A stretch of DNA of 64,000 bases from Isoetes taiwanensis (GCA_021234155.1 JAJEKV010000003.1:23157569-23221568); one strand, 5' to 3'. Positions 36,123-49,229 are shown, counted from the first letter of the stretch. The notes: generated by a model from the sequence alone, not told the origin. Numbers and translations: made by a program.

Positions 36123-36723
36123 ATGTTTGTCCACCAAACTATATTTCTTTCAGGACAACCCAACTTCCAGTCGATTGCAGCAGAAACGATTGTCATGGGA
36201 ATCCCACTTCCAGCTGATGTAATTGCATTAACAACCAATAGCACCAAGTTTTTTTGTATTGCTCTAAAAGATGCTACAAACGAAGAAAGAGCTTACATAA
36301 GATCTGGATGGATCGAAGGGACAGCTGAGGCAATTTTCACTGCACTTGCAATTGATCGAGTTTTTCCAGATGAGCTCTTCACTCTATTGGAAGATATGGA
36401 AACAAACGAACCTGCTAACGTAATCCATTCCCTCCTCCACAGATATCTTCCTCGTGGAGCATTTGCACCCGTTGCCACGTTCACACCAGTTGCAGGATGG
36501 ATTCACGGACGGATCAAAGTGTTTCTCTTCAAACCAAGAAACGTAACAATGGTAACAGCATATCTACACATTTTGTGTTTGCTACTTAGCTCATCTTTCG
36601 TTACAATTTCAGCATGCTACACAGGGGGTCACGGCAGCAACTCAGAATGGCGTGCCTTCCACATCGTCATCTTTGCCACAGAACCACCGTGACACGATGG
36701 GAACCACTACAACAGTTGCCTGA
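36123..36723 (+). CDS. Small unknown protein, two exons
   Basis: Exon 1 runs from ATG 36123 to 36551. A 61-bp intron with GT...AG ends (36552-36612, gtaacag...tttcag) is followed by exon 2, 36613-36723, ending in TGA. The spliced protein is about 179 residues. The frame of exon 1 is open upstream to 36105 but has no ATG there. The body is a compact mixed domain (VMGIPLPADVIALTTN, YIRSGWIEGTAEAIFTALAI, VIHSLLHRYLPRGAFAP), and the C-terminal 36 residues are rich in Ser, Thr, Gln and Asn. I do not recognise the family. A TATA box lies upstream. A further GT...AG pair (36732-36812) could mark a 3'-UTR intron or an alternative end (EQKVERTDIKKRNK). The intron is short for a plant. Confidence 0.5.
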
Positions 36724-36977
36724 TCATAGGTAAGGTATTTTGGATAAAAAACTACAACTGAATGTTGCCACTTTGGGTGGAACTCTAATTCTGTTTTCAT
36801 GTTCTGTTGTAGAGCAAAAGGTTGAACGCACAGACATCAAGAAGCGTAATAAGATAGGTTTCAAGAAGGAATTTTGTACCTAGATGCTGGCTATCGAATA
36901 TATAATTAGTATTATTATAACTAAGTTTGGTTTTATAAATGTACTCAAACCACCTCATATACTATAGTAGTTTAATC

Positions 36978-37060
36978 CATGGGATTCACCATTGTAAGTA
37001 TATCCATTCTAATGTCTAATGGTCTTGATGTCTGTTGCAGATTGTGCCTAATTTTCTCTT
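36978..37060. repeat. Dispersed repeat, copy 1
   Basis: The block ccattgtaagtatatccattctaat, then cttgatgtctgttgcag, then attgtgcctaattttctc recurs in diverged form at about 42055-42145 (ccattgtaaatatatttgttctaat, then cttgatgtctgttgtac). No coding content. Confidence 0.55.
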
Positions 37061-37099
37061 TTGTAAAATAGGACAGCAAACTCCCTGTATTAATATTTC

Positions 37100-40000
37100 T
37101 ATGCCAGGCAAAAGATATCATGTTAAGTGATAGAGCATGGAATCAATACTAATTATCGAATTATTCAATGATTCCGGATTCCAAATAAAAAAAGGCTTAA
37201 GTCAATGAATACTAGGAGAATCGAATCTATCAGAGGGAAATAGAAGGCTTCAGTGCAAATATGTTGAAATATTGTGGTCTATTTATAACATTGGACATAG
37301 GCAACCATCCTGGATTACAACGATGTTTCCACTTAGAGCAGGTTCTCAGGACATTCATCATAGTAGAAACATGCTGTGTAGGCTCTTAGGATTGCAGCCC
37401 AAACAATTTACATCTTACAGGCGCAATAATATCAGAGAACGTGAACACAGCAAACAACCAACTATCCTCATCTATCACCCAGACTTCATGCACCCGAAAA
37501 GTGACCACAGTAGCCATGGCTGTAACAAGAGGAGTCATTCGCCATGATTTGTAATTAGGAAGAAATGACTCTCCCATGTAATGGCTTTAGACCGTCCATT
37601 GCTCAGAATTTTAATCTGATGTATTTTCAAAAGTGGACTCTAAGCTAAGAATTAGAAATGAGGATGCATTATCGAAAACCATTGGCAGTTTCAAAAAGGC
37701 CAAAGACTGTAATCTTTGAACCATCCAATTAAGCATTGCTGTCTAACATCTTGGATATCATTGGTCGCTTGAATCAGATTTTTAGATTAATCTTGAGGGG
37801 CGAGATAGGTGTTCATAAGTAGAACTGCTGGATAATGAATTACATATGCAAAGGTATCCTTTTACACAAAACCATTACCATTATAGGCTAATATAAAAAT
37901 GCAATACAGAAAAAGCATACAAATTCTGACTACAATTCAATGAGAATACGACAAACTTCATATAAGTTTCATATATTACTTAACCTAGCATACATTATGT
38001 ATAAACGGTAGAAGTTTTGCACAGAAGACATTCAAAGGAAACAAAGGAAAATGATTCCTTCATTTTCTAAGTCCTAAGGCATGTGAGGTCTTCAAGATTC
38101 TAAAGTTTATTCTGTTTTGTGGTTAAAAGCCAGATTTCCTCTATTTTTAGCTGTGTTTTTGCAACGGATATGTAATAGATTCTCTGTTTCTATTGCAGAT
38201 GTGTTAATTGTGTTAATTTTTGTATCTGCCATACATACAGCCATGATTGCTAAACCATTGTGCTAAGCTTCCTTTTTTTATTTATGTTGCCATGTTGTTG
38301 CCATGTTGAAGGAACTCGGCTTCGGATCATATCTATGCAGGTATTCATAGTTTTTTTCTTATAGCTCATGACACTGTTCCCAAGGGATCCTAGTAAAAGT
38401 CATGCTGCATCAGAAGCTTTGCATCATTTTTTCCCTTCTAGGTATGTCTTCTTACATTGAATCAGTTCATGCAGAGAGTTTTTGCAGTGATAAAACCATT
38501 GGTTTGTCACATTGTGCAGATTGAGAAGTAAGACATGTAGAGTCCAATGGAGTCCTCCCCGTTATGTGCAATAACTAACTCAGATGATATTGCTATTATC
38601 AACCTGAACCAAGGCTTAGTTCATGCTTGAATGTTCTTTATGTGCACTCACTTCGGTGTTTTATGTCTTAAGGCTAAGTCAATTGAAAGCTCTAGGGCTG
38701 GTAAGCTTTAACACTGCAGTTGGAGTTTTATTTAAAGCGCAACATATTGTAAAAATCACATACAGATCTCAAATGCCTCAATACTTGCTGCATGACATTT
38801 GGAGGGTTTTGTAAATCAATTATGTGAACTTAATTTTTAATGCAGGCTGAAACATTATTCGATCTTGCTCAGAGCTTTCATTTAGATTGGGAATTAGCGC
38901 TTCTACAATGACATAGTGGCAGTCCATAATGCAGGTTCGAATTCTACTTGTGAGATGTGAAGTTAGAATGGGTCAGTCACTTGCTGTTCGGTCACGATGT
39001 ATGGATGGGTGGAGAATCACTTCTACTATGAATTATTTTAAAGTTGTTGTTGATCCAATATTGTATATGTCGCAGATCTACATGATTTTGTTCAGATGTA
39101 CATATGTAAAATAATGAAAAATGCAATCTAAATGTGGAAGTTTTGCAATCCAAGGGATGCCTGATCACTCATGCACGCAGACAGACATAGACACTGACAC
39201 CCTCTGGACATGTGGGCAATCTTTTGTGTGCAGGCTAATAAATCATGGCTTCAAATCAATGGCCCCAATAAATAATAACAATAAGATTGGTGTGCTTGTA
39301 GGAGGTGCTCAATTGTGATTTTCAAAACACGTTCTCAAATCAATGGCCCCAACAATAACAATAAGATTGGTGTGCTACAATGTCATGAATCCTCAAAATA
39401 CTTACTCATTGAGCGTCCTGCACTACATTCACCTCAAGGCTCAATTGTTGGCGCATTTCCCGTATCTGCAACAAGCGTGCTGAGCTCCAAAAAGTTGTAT
39501 GCTGCTTGAACCATATTGAATCAGATATTTTATGTAACATTTACTAGCATGAAATGTGGCAATTAAGCCAAAACGAAAGAAACTAAAAGGCTTCTTATAA
39601 TGTTTTTGAGGGACAATTATCTGAGGTGTTTTTTGGTCCCTTTCTGATTTTTTCCGATAAATATTTGATGGTTGTGAGTGGTCGTTGGCAACAATCGTCT
39701 TACGGGTTGATGGACTGCAAGAAAACCTTCCTTTCCTTCTCTATATAATCTGTAAGAACTTCTGCTCTCCAGCTATGCTTTAACCTTTTTTTATTGTAGT
39801 TGCCACATTTTTGGATTAGTTGACTGCTATCAATTTTGTACATGGCTCAGATTGAAAGCTTTCGTATGATATTAGCATAGTTATCTAAACAACGATTCCT
39901 TTTATGGAGGGATACCAAGTGAGAAATAAAAAACCTTCAGATTTTGTAAGTTATACTGTTTATTCAAGCATTAATTTTATCATGGATTTAATTGTTCTGT

Positions 40001-41100
40001 CTTTCTTGAAGGTTCTGGTCACATGTATAGGCTTATTGGCATTGTGCCTCTTATACACTTGCCACACTTTCAAAATCGACATATTTGTATGATCTTTTAC
40101 CTTCCTATATTGGCCTATCAGTGAACACCAACGTCATAATTTCTTATAACCATTTGTGGCGCATCTATGTACCTTGATCACATTTCCTTAAGTGGAGAAA
40201 TACCCAGCACACACTACAAGCATTCGAGTTTGAAAAGGATACATGCCTCTTTATCCGTTTAGTCTGTTTTTTCCTCAATTCATGTTCACACAATATATTT
40301 TAGATGTTCTGCTCTATCTGTACTTGATGCTATTCTGGTATAAAACAAAGACTTAAAAAAGGGTATATTCACCTTGTGTAACCTTTACATCTTTCACCAT
40401 AAGTAAAGGGTCTGCAAAAACGTAATCGGCCCCTTCCCCAAAAACATATCTGATGGTGGGCACTTCAAATTGGTTTGTATTGTTTTTGTGACATCAAATA
40501 ATGAGATTAAAATACTGAATGTCGTCTAAGGATGATGACTCATTTAAGCAAGTATATTCTGTACATGCGCTAGGCAAGGTTTTCAGCACAATCCACTTCA
40601 CACTATAGCAAAAGCGGTAAATATCTGCATTAATCTGCATGTTCTTTGGACTCAAATTCATTTGACTTTCGAACTGCAGTGACAAAGATTACACAACAGA
40701 TTATGCCATAAGGTTCATGCTGCCTACAAAATTGTGAACATGCACGAGAAATTGAGGACTCGGTGAGCTGGTTACTGCATTATAACTTAAAAGTAGTCCC
40801 ATTTTCAACACAGAACTTGAAAAGTGGATTATGGTACCCCTTTCAACCTTGATTTGCTCCATAGCAACAAATTATGCAAGACTGTATAAAACAAGCCACC
40901 TTAACATATTAATTATGGAGATGGCAGTCAAATAGCCCGAGTGTATAACACATGAAAGGGCTTATGCTTACTCCTTAGCAAGAAATGATGTATTTGTCTG
41001 TCTTGAAACTCTTGCATCTCCAAATACAATTTGCCCACATTGATCATTATTGAAACACATTGAAAAAGAGTCCTGCGTTTAGCTGTCTTTTGCCAAGAGG
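37100..41100. other. Intergenic stretch without a supported gene
   Basis: I see only short open frames without domains. A short direct repeat around tcaaatcaatggccccaa and ataacaataagattggtgtg is present at about 39250-39300 and 39339-39376. Confidence 0.5.
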
Positions 41101-41109
41101 GGAGGGAAA

Positions 41110-41476
41110 GATGGTAGTACGGCCGGACGTGCCCTTGCATTTGCTGATGAACACACCGTCAGTACGTGCCCTGGGGTCATACATCCAGGAGGTACTGGAC
41201 CTGCGAGGTCACCTTTGCCCCCGCCTGGCTGTCCGCTGACTAGGCACTACAGGGGTGGTGCATGACTGTATATATTGGGATGTTTCTGCATTTTATATGA
41301 TTAGCACAGTTTGTCAGCAGGCTGATTGCTGCCACGGTTTTTCCCTCGAAAACCCTTCGGGGCGGGGGTTTTTTAATCCGGGCAGTAATCCGCTTGCTGC
41401 GTTTTTGTATTGGGTCCCATAGACCGATTGGTCTCCGTGGACGATAAAAGTACCTTCCTTCCTTCCTTCCTTCCAT
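41110..41476 (+). mobile_element. 5'-truncated LINE-like copy (3' tail only)
   Basis: The segment holds a short coding remnant (LGSYIQEVLDLRGHLCP), the folded 3' block (41324-41390), then gggtcccatagaccgattgg, tctccgtggacgataaaag and a terminal cttcc microsatellite. The same order closes the longer LINE at 43377-45150, so it is a severely 5'-truncated copy of that family. Confidence 0.75.
41324..41390 (+). other. Conserved LINE 3' stem-loop, copy 1
   Basis: GATTGCTGCC (41324-41333) pairs with GGCAGTAATC (41381-41390), one G-T pair. The loop holds ggtttttccctcgaaaaccc and ttcggggcgggggtttttt. The same structure with changed stem bases occurs at 44989-45055. Confidence 0.7.
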
Positions 41477-42054
41477 GGTGAAGCTTAAGAGGCCATTTGG
41501 TGCACCACCAAAAGACCTTTTGATGCACCACCAGTTGAGTATTCCTCTTTGTGAGTCTCCACATCTACCAAATATTTGCCATCAAGATATAGGGACTTCA
41601 CATTGTGATCAAATGGTACAAATGGTCACTGCATATTCATTTGAAATGGAACATTGCATACCCAAAAGTGATGTAAGGTTTGATTGTAGATTTACTTCCA
41701 TCAGCCATGCAGACGACATCTTTTACTAGATATCCTGACGTTGAAGTGTTTGCAGAAAGATATTCCACTATATATGTATATTGAGTTGTTTTAATCCTCT
41801 TTTAATAATCTGTTGCACGAGAAAAGCGGTAAATTTTGGATCCACAAACATCATCTAGGCATAATATTTGTATCGTTGGGACTAAACCCTCAAAGATCCA
41901 TTTTGCAACTAAAGACTATAAGTAGCAAAGAGGCACTTTGTAGCTCGACATTATTGGCTATCAAACACGATTAGTGTGATAGATTTTGCTCCTGAAAATG
42001 TGGTTAAGGCAGCCACCTAAGGCAGCCACCGGACAAGTAGTATGATCCATAACA

Positions 42055-42145
42055 TCTGCCATTGTAAATATATTTGTTCTAATAAATAATTCTCTTGATG
42101 TCTGTTGTACGTTGTGTCTAGCTAATGACGCTTTCTTCTCTTTAA
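42055..42145. repeat. Dispersed repeat, copy 2
   Basis: Diverged copy of the block at 36978-37060, sharing ccattgtaa-tatat, ttctaat and cttgatgtctgttg. The rest of 41480-43370 shows no supported gene. Confidence 0.5.
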
Positions 42146-43376
42146 TTGCCCAAAACCCAATCCAGATACATACATGTGTCTACATTGCAGCTATGTTTGT
42201 AACATTAGTCTCATACATTTGTCGGTTCACTTCCAAACTTCCAAATTTTGACGACAAACCAAGTACTTAAGAAGACTATGGAAGAAGAACAACCTATGAA
42301 GGACTAACAGTCCCTACATGTTGCATAATTGCTCAAAATTTAGTATTCCAGAAATTTGAAGGTGCAAACAAAAAGAGGGGATGATACTTTTAAGTTGAGC
42401 CCTGCCTGCAATCATTGTTTCTGTCTTGATAACATTCTTAATGGACAGATTCTATAATCTGTACTTTTTCTTGATACTTTATGCAAGCTATTGGCATGTG
42501 CATATCTATCGATAGATTAAAAATTGGTAATTGAAGATGCCTTATTAATGTCCAGTTTTCTCATACAAAGGGATGGATTTCAGGGTTTGTTAACTTTCAT
42601 AACATTTAAGCATGGATCATTTAGGGAAACCTTCAAACTGCCTCATTGTACTGTCTCATCATCGTATAATATGTGGTTAGGCTCCATTGGTGAAGAGAAA
42701 ATTTATTTTGTTGCCTTAAATTAAATGCGGCGCCAATGAAAAACAACATCGAACTACAAACATTAGACATTGTTTGCAACGACTGCCATATATACATTTG
42801 ACATTTTATGAACCTTTACCATGTGTAGACACTTAGTGTTATGGAACGATGGGTGAGCTTGCCATAAATGGCTACAACTTAAGAACAATTCAAATCTAAG
42901 AGTGTGTTTTTTGCAAGAATGACTTGACACACAATGACCAATCGACTTGATAGACTCTCACAGTATCCTGGAGAATCCTAATAGTTTCTTGGAAAACCTA
43001 TGTACGTACATTCGATTTTGTACACTCCCTCATAGTACAAATACTTGTATATATATACATATATATACAAGAGGAAAGACGGCCAGGGTTTCAAGATATA
43101 GAAATAGAATGCCAAGATTTTTTTTTCGAGGGAAACATGGCGAAAACTTTTTGGATTACTTGCATCTTATTCACCTCAACCGCACTTCTAAACCTTAGCA
43201 TTAAAATCTTCGCTACTTTCTTATGAAGATAAGACTAGACTTATTAATAAATGATGGCACAAATGACATCTTTGCCCTTTTTAGAACTTTCATTGCAATT
43301 TCTTAATTAATAAACTTTCCCTTGTTGACACTTTCGATGCACCATCGATGGTTAAATGTAGGCCACCTCACCTACA

Positions 43377-45150
43377 CACTTGGTCTAGAGGCATGGTGTA
43401 TGCCCTAACACCACATTTATTGAGGATAGCCGGAATCAACGCCAGAATCTGTACTGTTGCTTTGTAGATTTCGCAAAGGCTTTTGACACAGTGCCTCGGG
43501 ATAAGTTGTGGGACAGATTCAGTAGGGACCCCCGTCGACTTGCAGAATGCTATATACAGACTATACGAGGCTTGCTCCGGCCGTCTCACACTGTCGGGGG
43601 AGCCCGTTGTTAGTAGCATTGGGGTGCGCCAGGGCTGCCCTCTATCCCGACGCCTTCGCTTTGTACATTGACCAGCTAGAAGAATGGCTAGCTGAGCACG
43701 GGGAGGCCAGATTGATGCACCACATAATCCGCAACTCATATATGCCGATGATGTTGACACGCTTTCGATATACCCCGGCAGGACATGCAATGCCACCGGA
43801 TGCTTTGGACACTTTCTCGCCAATTCACTAACATGAGAGTTAACTTGGCCAAGACAAGGGTGCTGATGGTCCCATCATCCCGGCACCCACGCCTTCCCTC
43901 ATTCACTTACCGGGGGCAGGTAGGGGAGGTGGCTCCGGCCTTATAAGTATTTGGGCATTGAGTTTTCTACTACCACACACCGGGATGCATCCATCAGTGT
44001 TACGGGTCACCGCAGTCGGAAAGCCCCAGATGCAATGCAAAACAATAGTCACAAGGCGAGTCAGATGCATGGGGTCACTAGGCACACTTGTTCGTGGCCT
44101 TGGTTGAACCGGGTCCTCCTCTATGGGGCGAAGTGTGGGGGCCGGTGATATCCCTCACCACTTGGAACGATCTAGAGCAGTACTGAGAAGGCCTTCTTGG
44201 CCCGCACCGGGAGTGAAGTCCACGGTCCCATATCGGATCTTGCTACAGGAGACGGGCTTCCTTCCACTCTGAGGGTCGCTATTTGGAACGTCACATTATT
44301 TACTTCCGGAAGGTGGTGGCTATGGATGAAGCCCGCTGCCCAACCTTGCTTTGGCGGTGGCAATGGGCCCGCAGCCGACTCAAAGCCTCTGCTGGAAAGA
44401 CAAGCAAGCCCGGTGGTTCTCGCTATGGAATGTGCAGGCACACGGATGTGGACCCGGTGCATACACCGAAGGAACGACCGCCTTGAAGCAAGACTTGGAT
44501 GCTTGCTTCATGGCCAAGCTTTGGGATGCAGAGGCCCTGTCACATGTCAAGGTGGCAAATTATCGATGCAGTTAATCCCATGCTCACGAGGGGCCCACAC
44601 CACTACCGCGCACCCATCTACCCATGAAAAAGCCGCAGGGTGATTGCTTCCATTCGCGACAGTGCACACCACCCGCGACCGAGGCGGGGAGATGGATTCG
44701 AGCCGGAGGAGGCGAGAGGGCCGAGCCGCCAATCGCGCCATTGAGCCATTGAGGATGAAAGTCATGCCCTCCGGGCCTGTCCACAGACAAAGATATCCGA
44801 AGCTCGGTATGCTCGGTTAGTTGCCCCATCGCCTTGCATGAGCTAACCGAAAGCACGGCCTCAGAGGGCTTGTTGGGATCGACCTCCGGGAGGTAATGGA
44901 TACGCTGGACCGCTTATGCCCCCCGTCCGACATTAACCTCAGCTGTACTTGTGATTATGTATATAATTGTGCAGTATGTCAGCATCCTTATTGCTACTAA
45001 GGTTTTTCCCCCGAAAACCCTTCGGGGCGGGGGTTTTTTAATCCTGGTAGTAATACGCCTGCTGCTCTTTCTTTGTACTTGGGTCCCATAGGCCAGTTGG
45101 TCTCCGTGGACGATAAAATCATATTCTATTCTATTCTTCTCTTTTGCAAT
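43377..45150 (+). pseudogene. LINE-like non-LTR retrotransposon, RT region, frameshifted
   Basis: Across several frames the sequence gives, in order, RT motif A (FVDFAKAFDTVPRDKLWDRF near 43460-43530), motif B (SSIGVRQGCPLS near 43615-43645), YIDQLEEWLAEHGE, and motif C (LIYADDVDT near 43737-43760). An FTYRGQVGEV segment and a C-terminal region (YLERHIIYFRKVVAMDEA) follow. Frame changes occur every 100-200 bp, so no full protein is made. The 3' end has the folded GGTTTTTCCCC block (44989-45055), tggtctccgtggacgataaaa and a short attct microsatellite. The 5' part (endonuclease region) is missing. The local GC content is higher than in the neighbouring DNA. Confidence 0.85.
44989..45055 (+). 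other. Conserved LINE 3' stem-loop, copy 2
   Basis: TATTGCTACT (44989-44998) pairs with GGTAGTAATA (45046-45055), eight Watson-Crick pairs and two G-T pairs. The loop is nearly identical to that at 41334-41380, while two stem pairs differ in a compensatory way. Confidence 0.7.
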
Positions 45151-45505
45151 GCCACATCAACACTGGCATTTATTCTGCAGACCTTACCTCATTATGGTGC
45201 ATCTATAATATATATGCCACCTCAAGATATTTGTGCCACCTCACCAATGATATTAAACTATATTTTCTTTGAAGTTTCCCTCAATATTTTTAACGGTGAA
45301 GCTCGCACCTTTTTTTTTTTATCTGATGGTTTGAGGATGGGGTGCATGCCCCATGCATGACCCCATCTAGATCTTAAGGCCGTAACTGTGCCACCTCGTT
45401 GGCCCCGAAATAGACGGCCTAGATTGATTTCAATATGTAAACAATTCATGGGTACATCGTTTCCAATGGACACATAGAATAATTTTATATATATAATGAT
45501 TATAA

Positions 45506-45606
<101 letters not shown>

Positions 45607-46542
45607 AGAAATTTAATGCGTCCTACGATGCATGTTCGAGTTTTAGTATGTTCCTACGTGCAAGTTCTTGTCGTGCCCTACATTCTAAAAGGATCTCTTG
45701 AGAATACTCTAAATTCATACATTCTCTAAGATTCTACCAAGGTTCTCTTGGAGGTTTCGTGGAGATTCCTCTAAATTTTATAAGATTCCCTCTAGATTCT
45801 ATTAGATTTCCATAGATTCTTCAAGGTTCTATGAAGATCCCCTTAGATTCTCTTAGATCCCTTTAGATTTTATGAGATTGCCCTAGGTTCCCTTACATTA
45901 TATGAGATTCAAAGAGATTCTATAAAGATTCCCCTAGATACTCTAAGATTTCATCAACATTTTTTTAGATTCCCTTAGATATTATGAAGATTCCCTTAGA
46001 TCCCCTAGATTTTAAGAGATTCCCTTAGGATTGTAAATATTTTCTTAGATTCTCTTACATTTTATGAAATTTTTTTAGATTGCGTTAGATTCTCCTAGAT
46101 TCCTTTACATTCTATAACTTTTTAGAACATTCTAAAACTTTCTGGAACATTCTGAGACTTTCAAAATACCCTAGAACTTTCTGGAAGTATTTCCCTAGAT
46201 TCTCTTACATTCTCGTAGATTCTCCTACATTCTAGAACTTATTAGAACAATTTGAAACTTTCTGGAAGAAATTTCTTAGATTCCCCCCAGATTCTCTTAT
46301 GTTCTAGAATTTGAGACTTTCTGGAAGGATTCTCTTAAATTCCCCTAGATTCTCTTATCTTCCAAAACATTCTAGAATATTCTGGAACTTTCTAGAACAT
46401 TCTAGATTTTAGAACTTTCTAGAGCCTCCAGAACATTCTAGAACTTTCTTGAACTATCTAGAATGTTATATTCTATTTTATCTTAATTATAACATTACCC
46501 TTAAGTATATTTGAAACATAAATCATTCATGGAATTAATGCT

Positions 46543-46600
46543 TGGTTTAGTGGTTAGAGTGGGGGGTTTGGGGGGTTGAGGTCCAGGGTTCGAATCCCCC
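46543..46600 (+). ncRNA. tRNA-derived promoter (A box and B box), unit 1
   Basis: The A box reads tggtttagtggttagagtgg (46543-46562) and the B box lies in gggttcgaatccccc (46586-46600). The spacing suits an internal RNA polymerase III promoter. The flanks do not form an acceptor stem, so this is not a functional tRNA gene but a tRNA-derived sequence as in SINEs. Confidence 0.6.
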
Positions 46601-46689
46601 TAATAACATAAAAAATTTTAGAAGCCTTTCCTTAAGGGACGAGCATTCAACATGAGCCTTAGGATCTTAGACTCGATCAACGATCAAGA

Positions 46690-47045
46690 TCTCACTATAT
46701 AAAAGCAATATAAGCCGTAGGATCTATTACATATAATTCCCAAAGCCATGTAGACCGTAAGATATGTGCCAAGCAACGTGAGTCGTAGGATCTCGGATCG
46801 ACGATCAGGATCAAGAGCAACCTGGGCCGTAGGATCGATTACATAGAGTCTACATAGAAACTCCCAAGCCATCTGGGCCGTAGGATATGTCCCCAAGCGA
46901 CGTGAGCCGTAGGATCTCGAACCGACGATCAAGATCAAATCAACCTGGACCGTAGGATCGTCTACATAGAATATATATAGAATCTCCCAAGCCATCTGAG
47001 CCGTAGGATACGTCCCAAAGCCACGTGGGCCGTAGGATCTCGAAC
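46690..47045 (+). repeat. CCGTAGGATC array, period about 133 bp
   Basis: About nine copies of g/accgtaggat lie at 30-50 bp spacing. They sit in a higher-order unit that also contains caacctggaccgtaggatcg, cccaagccatctgggcc and gatctcgaaccgacgatcaa. The larger unit repeats about 2.5 times at roughly 133 bp. Confidence 0.75.
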
Positions 47046-47090
47046 GAACGGTCGGATAAGCGCGACAAACATAAGAACATATATATGATT

Positions 47091-47091
47091 G

Positions 47092-47123
<32 letters not shown>

Positions 47124-47134
47124 TATATATTATA
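47091..47134. repeat. (TA)n microsatellite separating units 1 and 2
   Basis: TA dinucleotides with one or two interruptions (ataatat) lie exactly between the two units. Confidence 0.85.
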
Positions 47135-47880
47135 CAAGAAATTTAATGCGTCCTACGGTGCATGTTCGAGTTTTCGCATGTTCCTACGTGCATGTTTCTT
47201 TACATTCTATAACTTTTTAGAACATTCTAAGACTTTCAATAAATTCTAGAACTTTCTGGAAGTATTTCCCTAGATTTCCTTACATTCCCGTAGATTCCCC
47301 TACATTCTATAACATTCTAAAACTTATTAGAACAATTTGGAACTTTCAGGAAGAATTTTCTTAGATCCCCCCTAGACTCTCTTATGTTCTAGAACTTTCT
47401 ACATTCCTGAACTAACTAGAATGTTATAGTATCTTAATGGGAATATTACCCTTAAGTATATTTGAAACATAAATTCTTCATGGAATTAATGCTTGGTCTA
47501 GTGGTTAGAATGGGGGGTTGGGGGGTCAATGGCCAGGGTTCGAATCCCCCACAAAACATAAAAATTTTAAAAGCCTTTTCCTAAGGGATGAGCATTCAAC
47601 TTGGGCCGTAGGATCCTGGACTCGATCAAGGGTCGAGATCTCACGCAACATGAGCCATAGGATCTATTACATATAATTCCCAAAGTCATGTACACCGTAG
47701 GATGTGTTCCAAAGCAACGTGAGCCGTAGGATCTCGAACCGACGATCAGGATAAAATCAACCTGGACCGTAGGATCGCGTCTATACGAATTATATATAAA
47801 CTCCCAAGCCATCTGGGCCGTAGGATACGTCCCAAAGCCACGTGAGCCGTCGGATCTCGATAAGCGACAAACATAAGCAT
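47135..47880 (+). mobile_element. TA-flanked unit 2, internally shortened copy
   Basis: It starts caagaaatttaatgcgtcct and ends cgacaaacataagcat, as unit 1 does. The AGATTCC block is much shorter. The tRNA-like A box (47494-47512) and B box (47537-47550) are kept, and the CCGTAGGATC array (47595-47860) has fewer units. It lies head to tail with unit 1. Confidence 0.55.
47494..47550 (+). ncRNA. tRNA-derived promoter (A box and B box), unit 2
   Basis: A box tggtctagtggttagaatgg and B box gggttcgaatccccc, the same arrangement as in unit 1. It is closer to a canonical A box at one position. No acceptor stem is formed. Confidence 0.6.
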
Positions 47881-47895
47881 ATATAAAGATAAGAA

Positions 47896-48055
<160 letters not shown>

Positions 48056-48879
48056 ATTCCACTAGGCCACTCTACTTCCCTTATTGATTGAATCTTGGCC
48101 AAGTCATCATAATCCAACAGATAGTAGAATGGTTACCATACTGAAATTTATGTCGTTACTACAATCCTGGCCGTATACTGGCAATAGAGCTTTGGTTCAG
48201 GACAAAATACCAATTGTTCAAAACTGGTTCTGAAAATGTGGGGTGGAGTCTTTTACATACTGCATAGTTCCAATAGATTTGTTAAAACTCGATCGAGTAA
48301 GGTTATTCTAGAGCAAAAGAAGGGCATTACAATTTCTGGTTGATTTTTATCTCAATATTTACTTTTTGTGCTTAAGTTTCATAAGATATTTATTACCTTA
48401 TGATGTATTACCATAGGCATCATACTAATATGATTTAGTAAATATGTTCTCTGCAGAGAATTATTGATTGATTTCTATGTTTTGTAGGGATTGACATGCT
48501 CTAATGTTGGCCCTAGTTGACAATTTTTGAAAGTTCCATGAATTACTACAAAGGTAAATTGTGGCTGATATGGTACATCATCAAAGTATGAGACCACTAG
48601 TAGTGTAATTTGCTCTAGGCATTACTTATAGGGGGTAGAATTAAACTATACAACCACTATGAAGTTTATAGGCTTTCTCTATACGGGGCCTTGTCCACCA
48701 GAATATCTGTTCTACTAATATACGTTTCACATGTAATGAACATTACTGAAGTTTGAATAGATTATGATCATTGATTCATTGCATACGGATACACCTTCTA
48801 AATACTATATGGCAATGGTATTTTCCTTTTGTTTTATTCTACATGATATGTAAATACTCCACTATTTGTGGTCATTTTA

Positions 48880-48910
48880 GGTTTAATAATTTGCAAACCC
48901 TAATGTGTTA
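48880..48910 (+). promoter_or_regulatory. Telobox-like motif in the 5' region of copy A
   Basis: The words gcaaaccctaatg (about 48892-48904) and taccctaatcc (about 48926-48936) match the plant telobox AAACCCTAA. Related words (gaaaccctagcgatgg on the minus strand near 60465-60450) occur in the 5' region of copy B-prime. Teloboxes are common in plant promoters of translation-related genes. Confidence 0.35.
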
Positions 48911-49229
48911 CTCTGCGAAGCCGGATACCCTAATCCCCTTGCCGGAAATGGATGAAGAAACTCCTCTGATTCACGACTTGACTCCAGGATAAAGTGCAAA
49001 CACGACTGGATATTAGCTCAAGATCTGTTACATGCATGACGAGCTGGCCTCAAATCTGACCCTGGATCTATACAGTTACGGGGCAATGGCTGAGATCAAG
49101 ATTTATCTGTCTTGTAACCCAGATCTACTGTGTTCGTTAAGCATTAAACTAGCAGGTAATGTAAATTACTGTCTTGGTGGCTCTACTATAAATAAATGCA
49201 CTTCGTATCATATTTGCTGTGCTTACAGA

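Noticed and set aside
46536-46610. Functional tRNA genes at 46540 and 47490
   Set aside because: A and B boxes are good, but the acceptor and anticodon stems cannot be formed, so these are tRNA-derived repeats.
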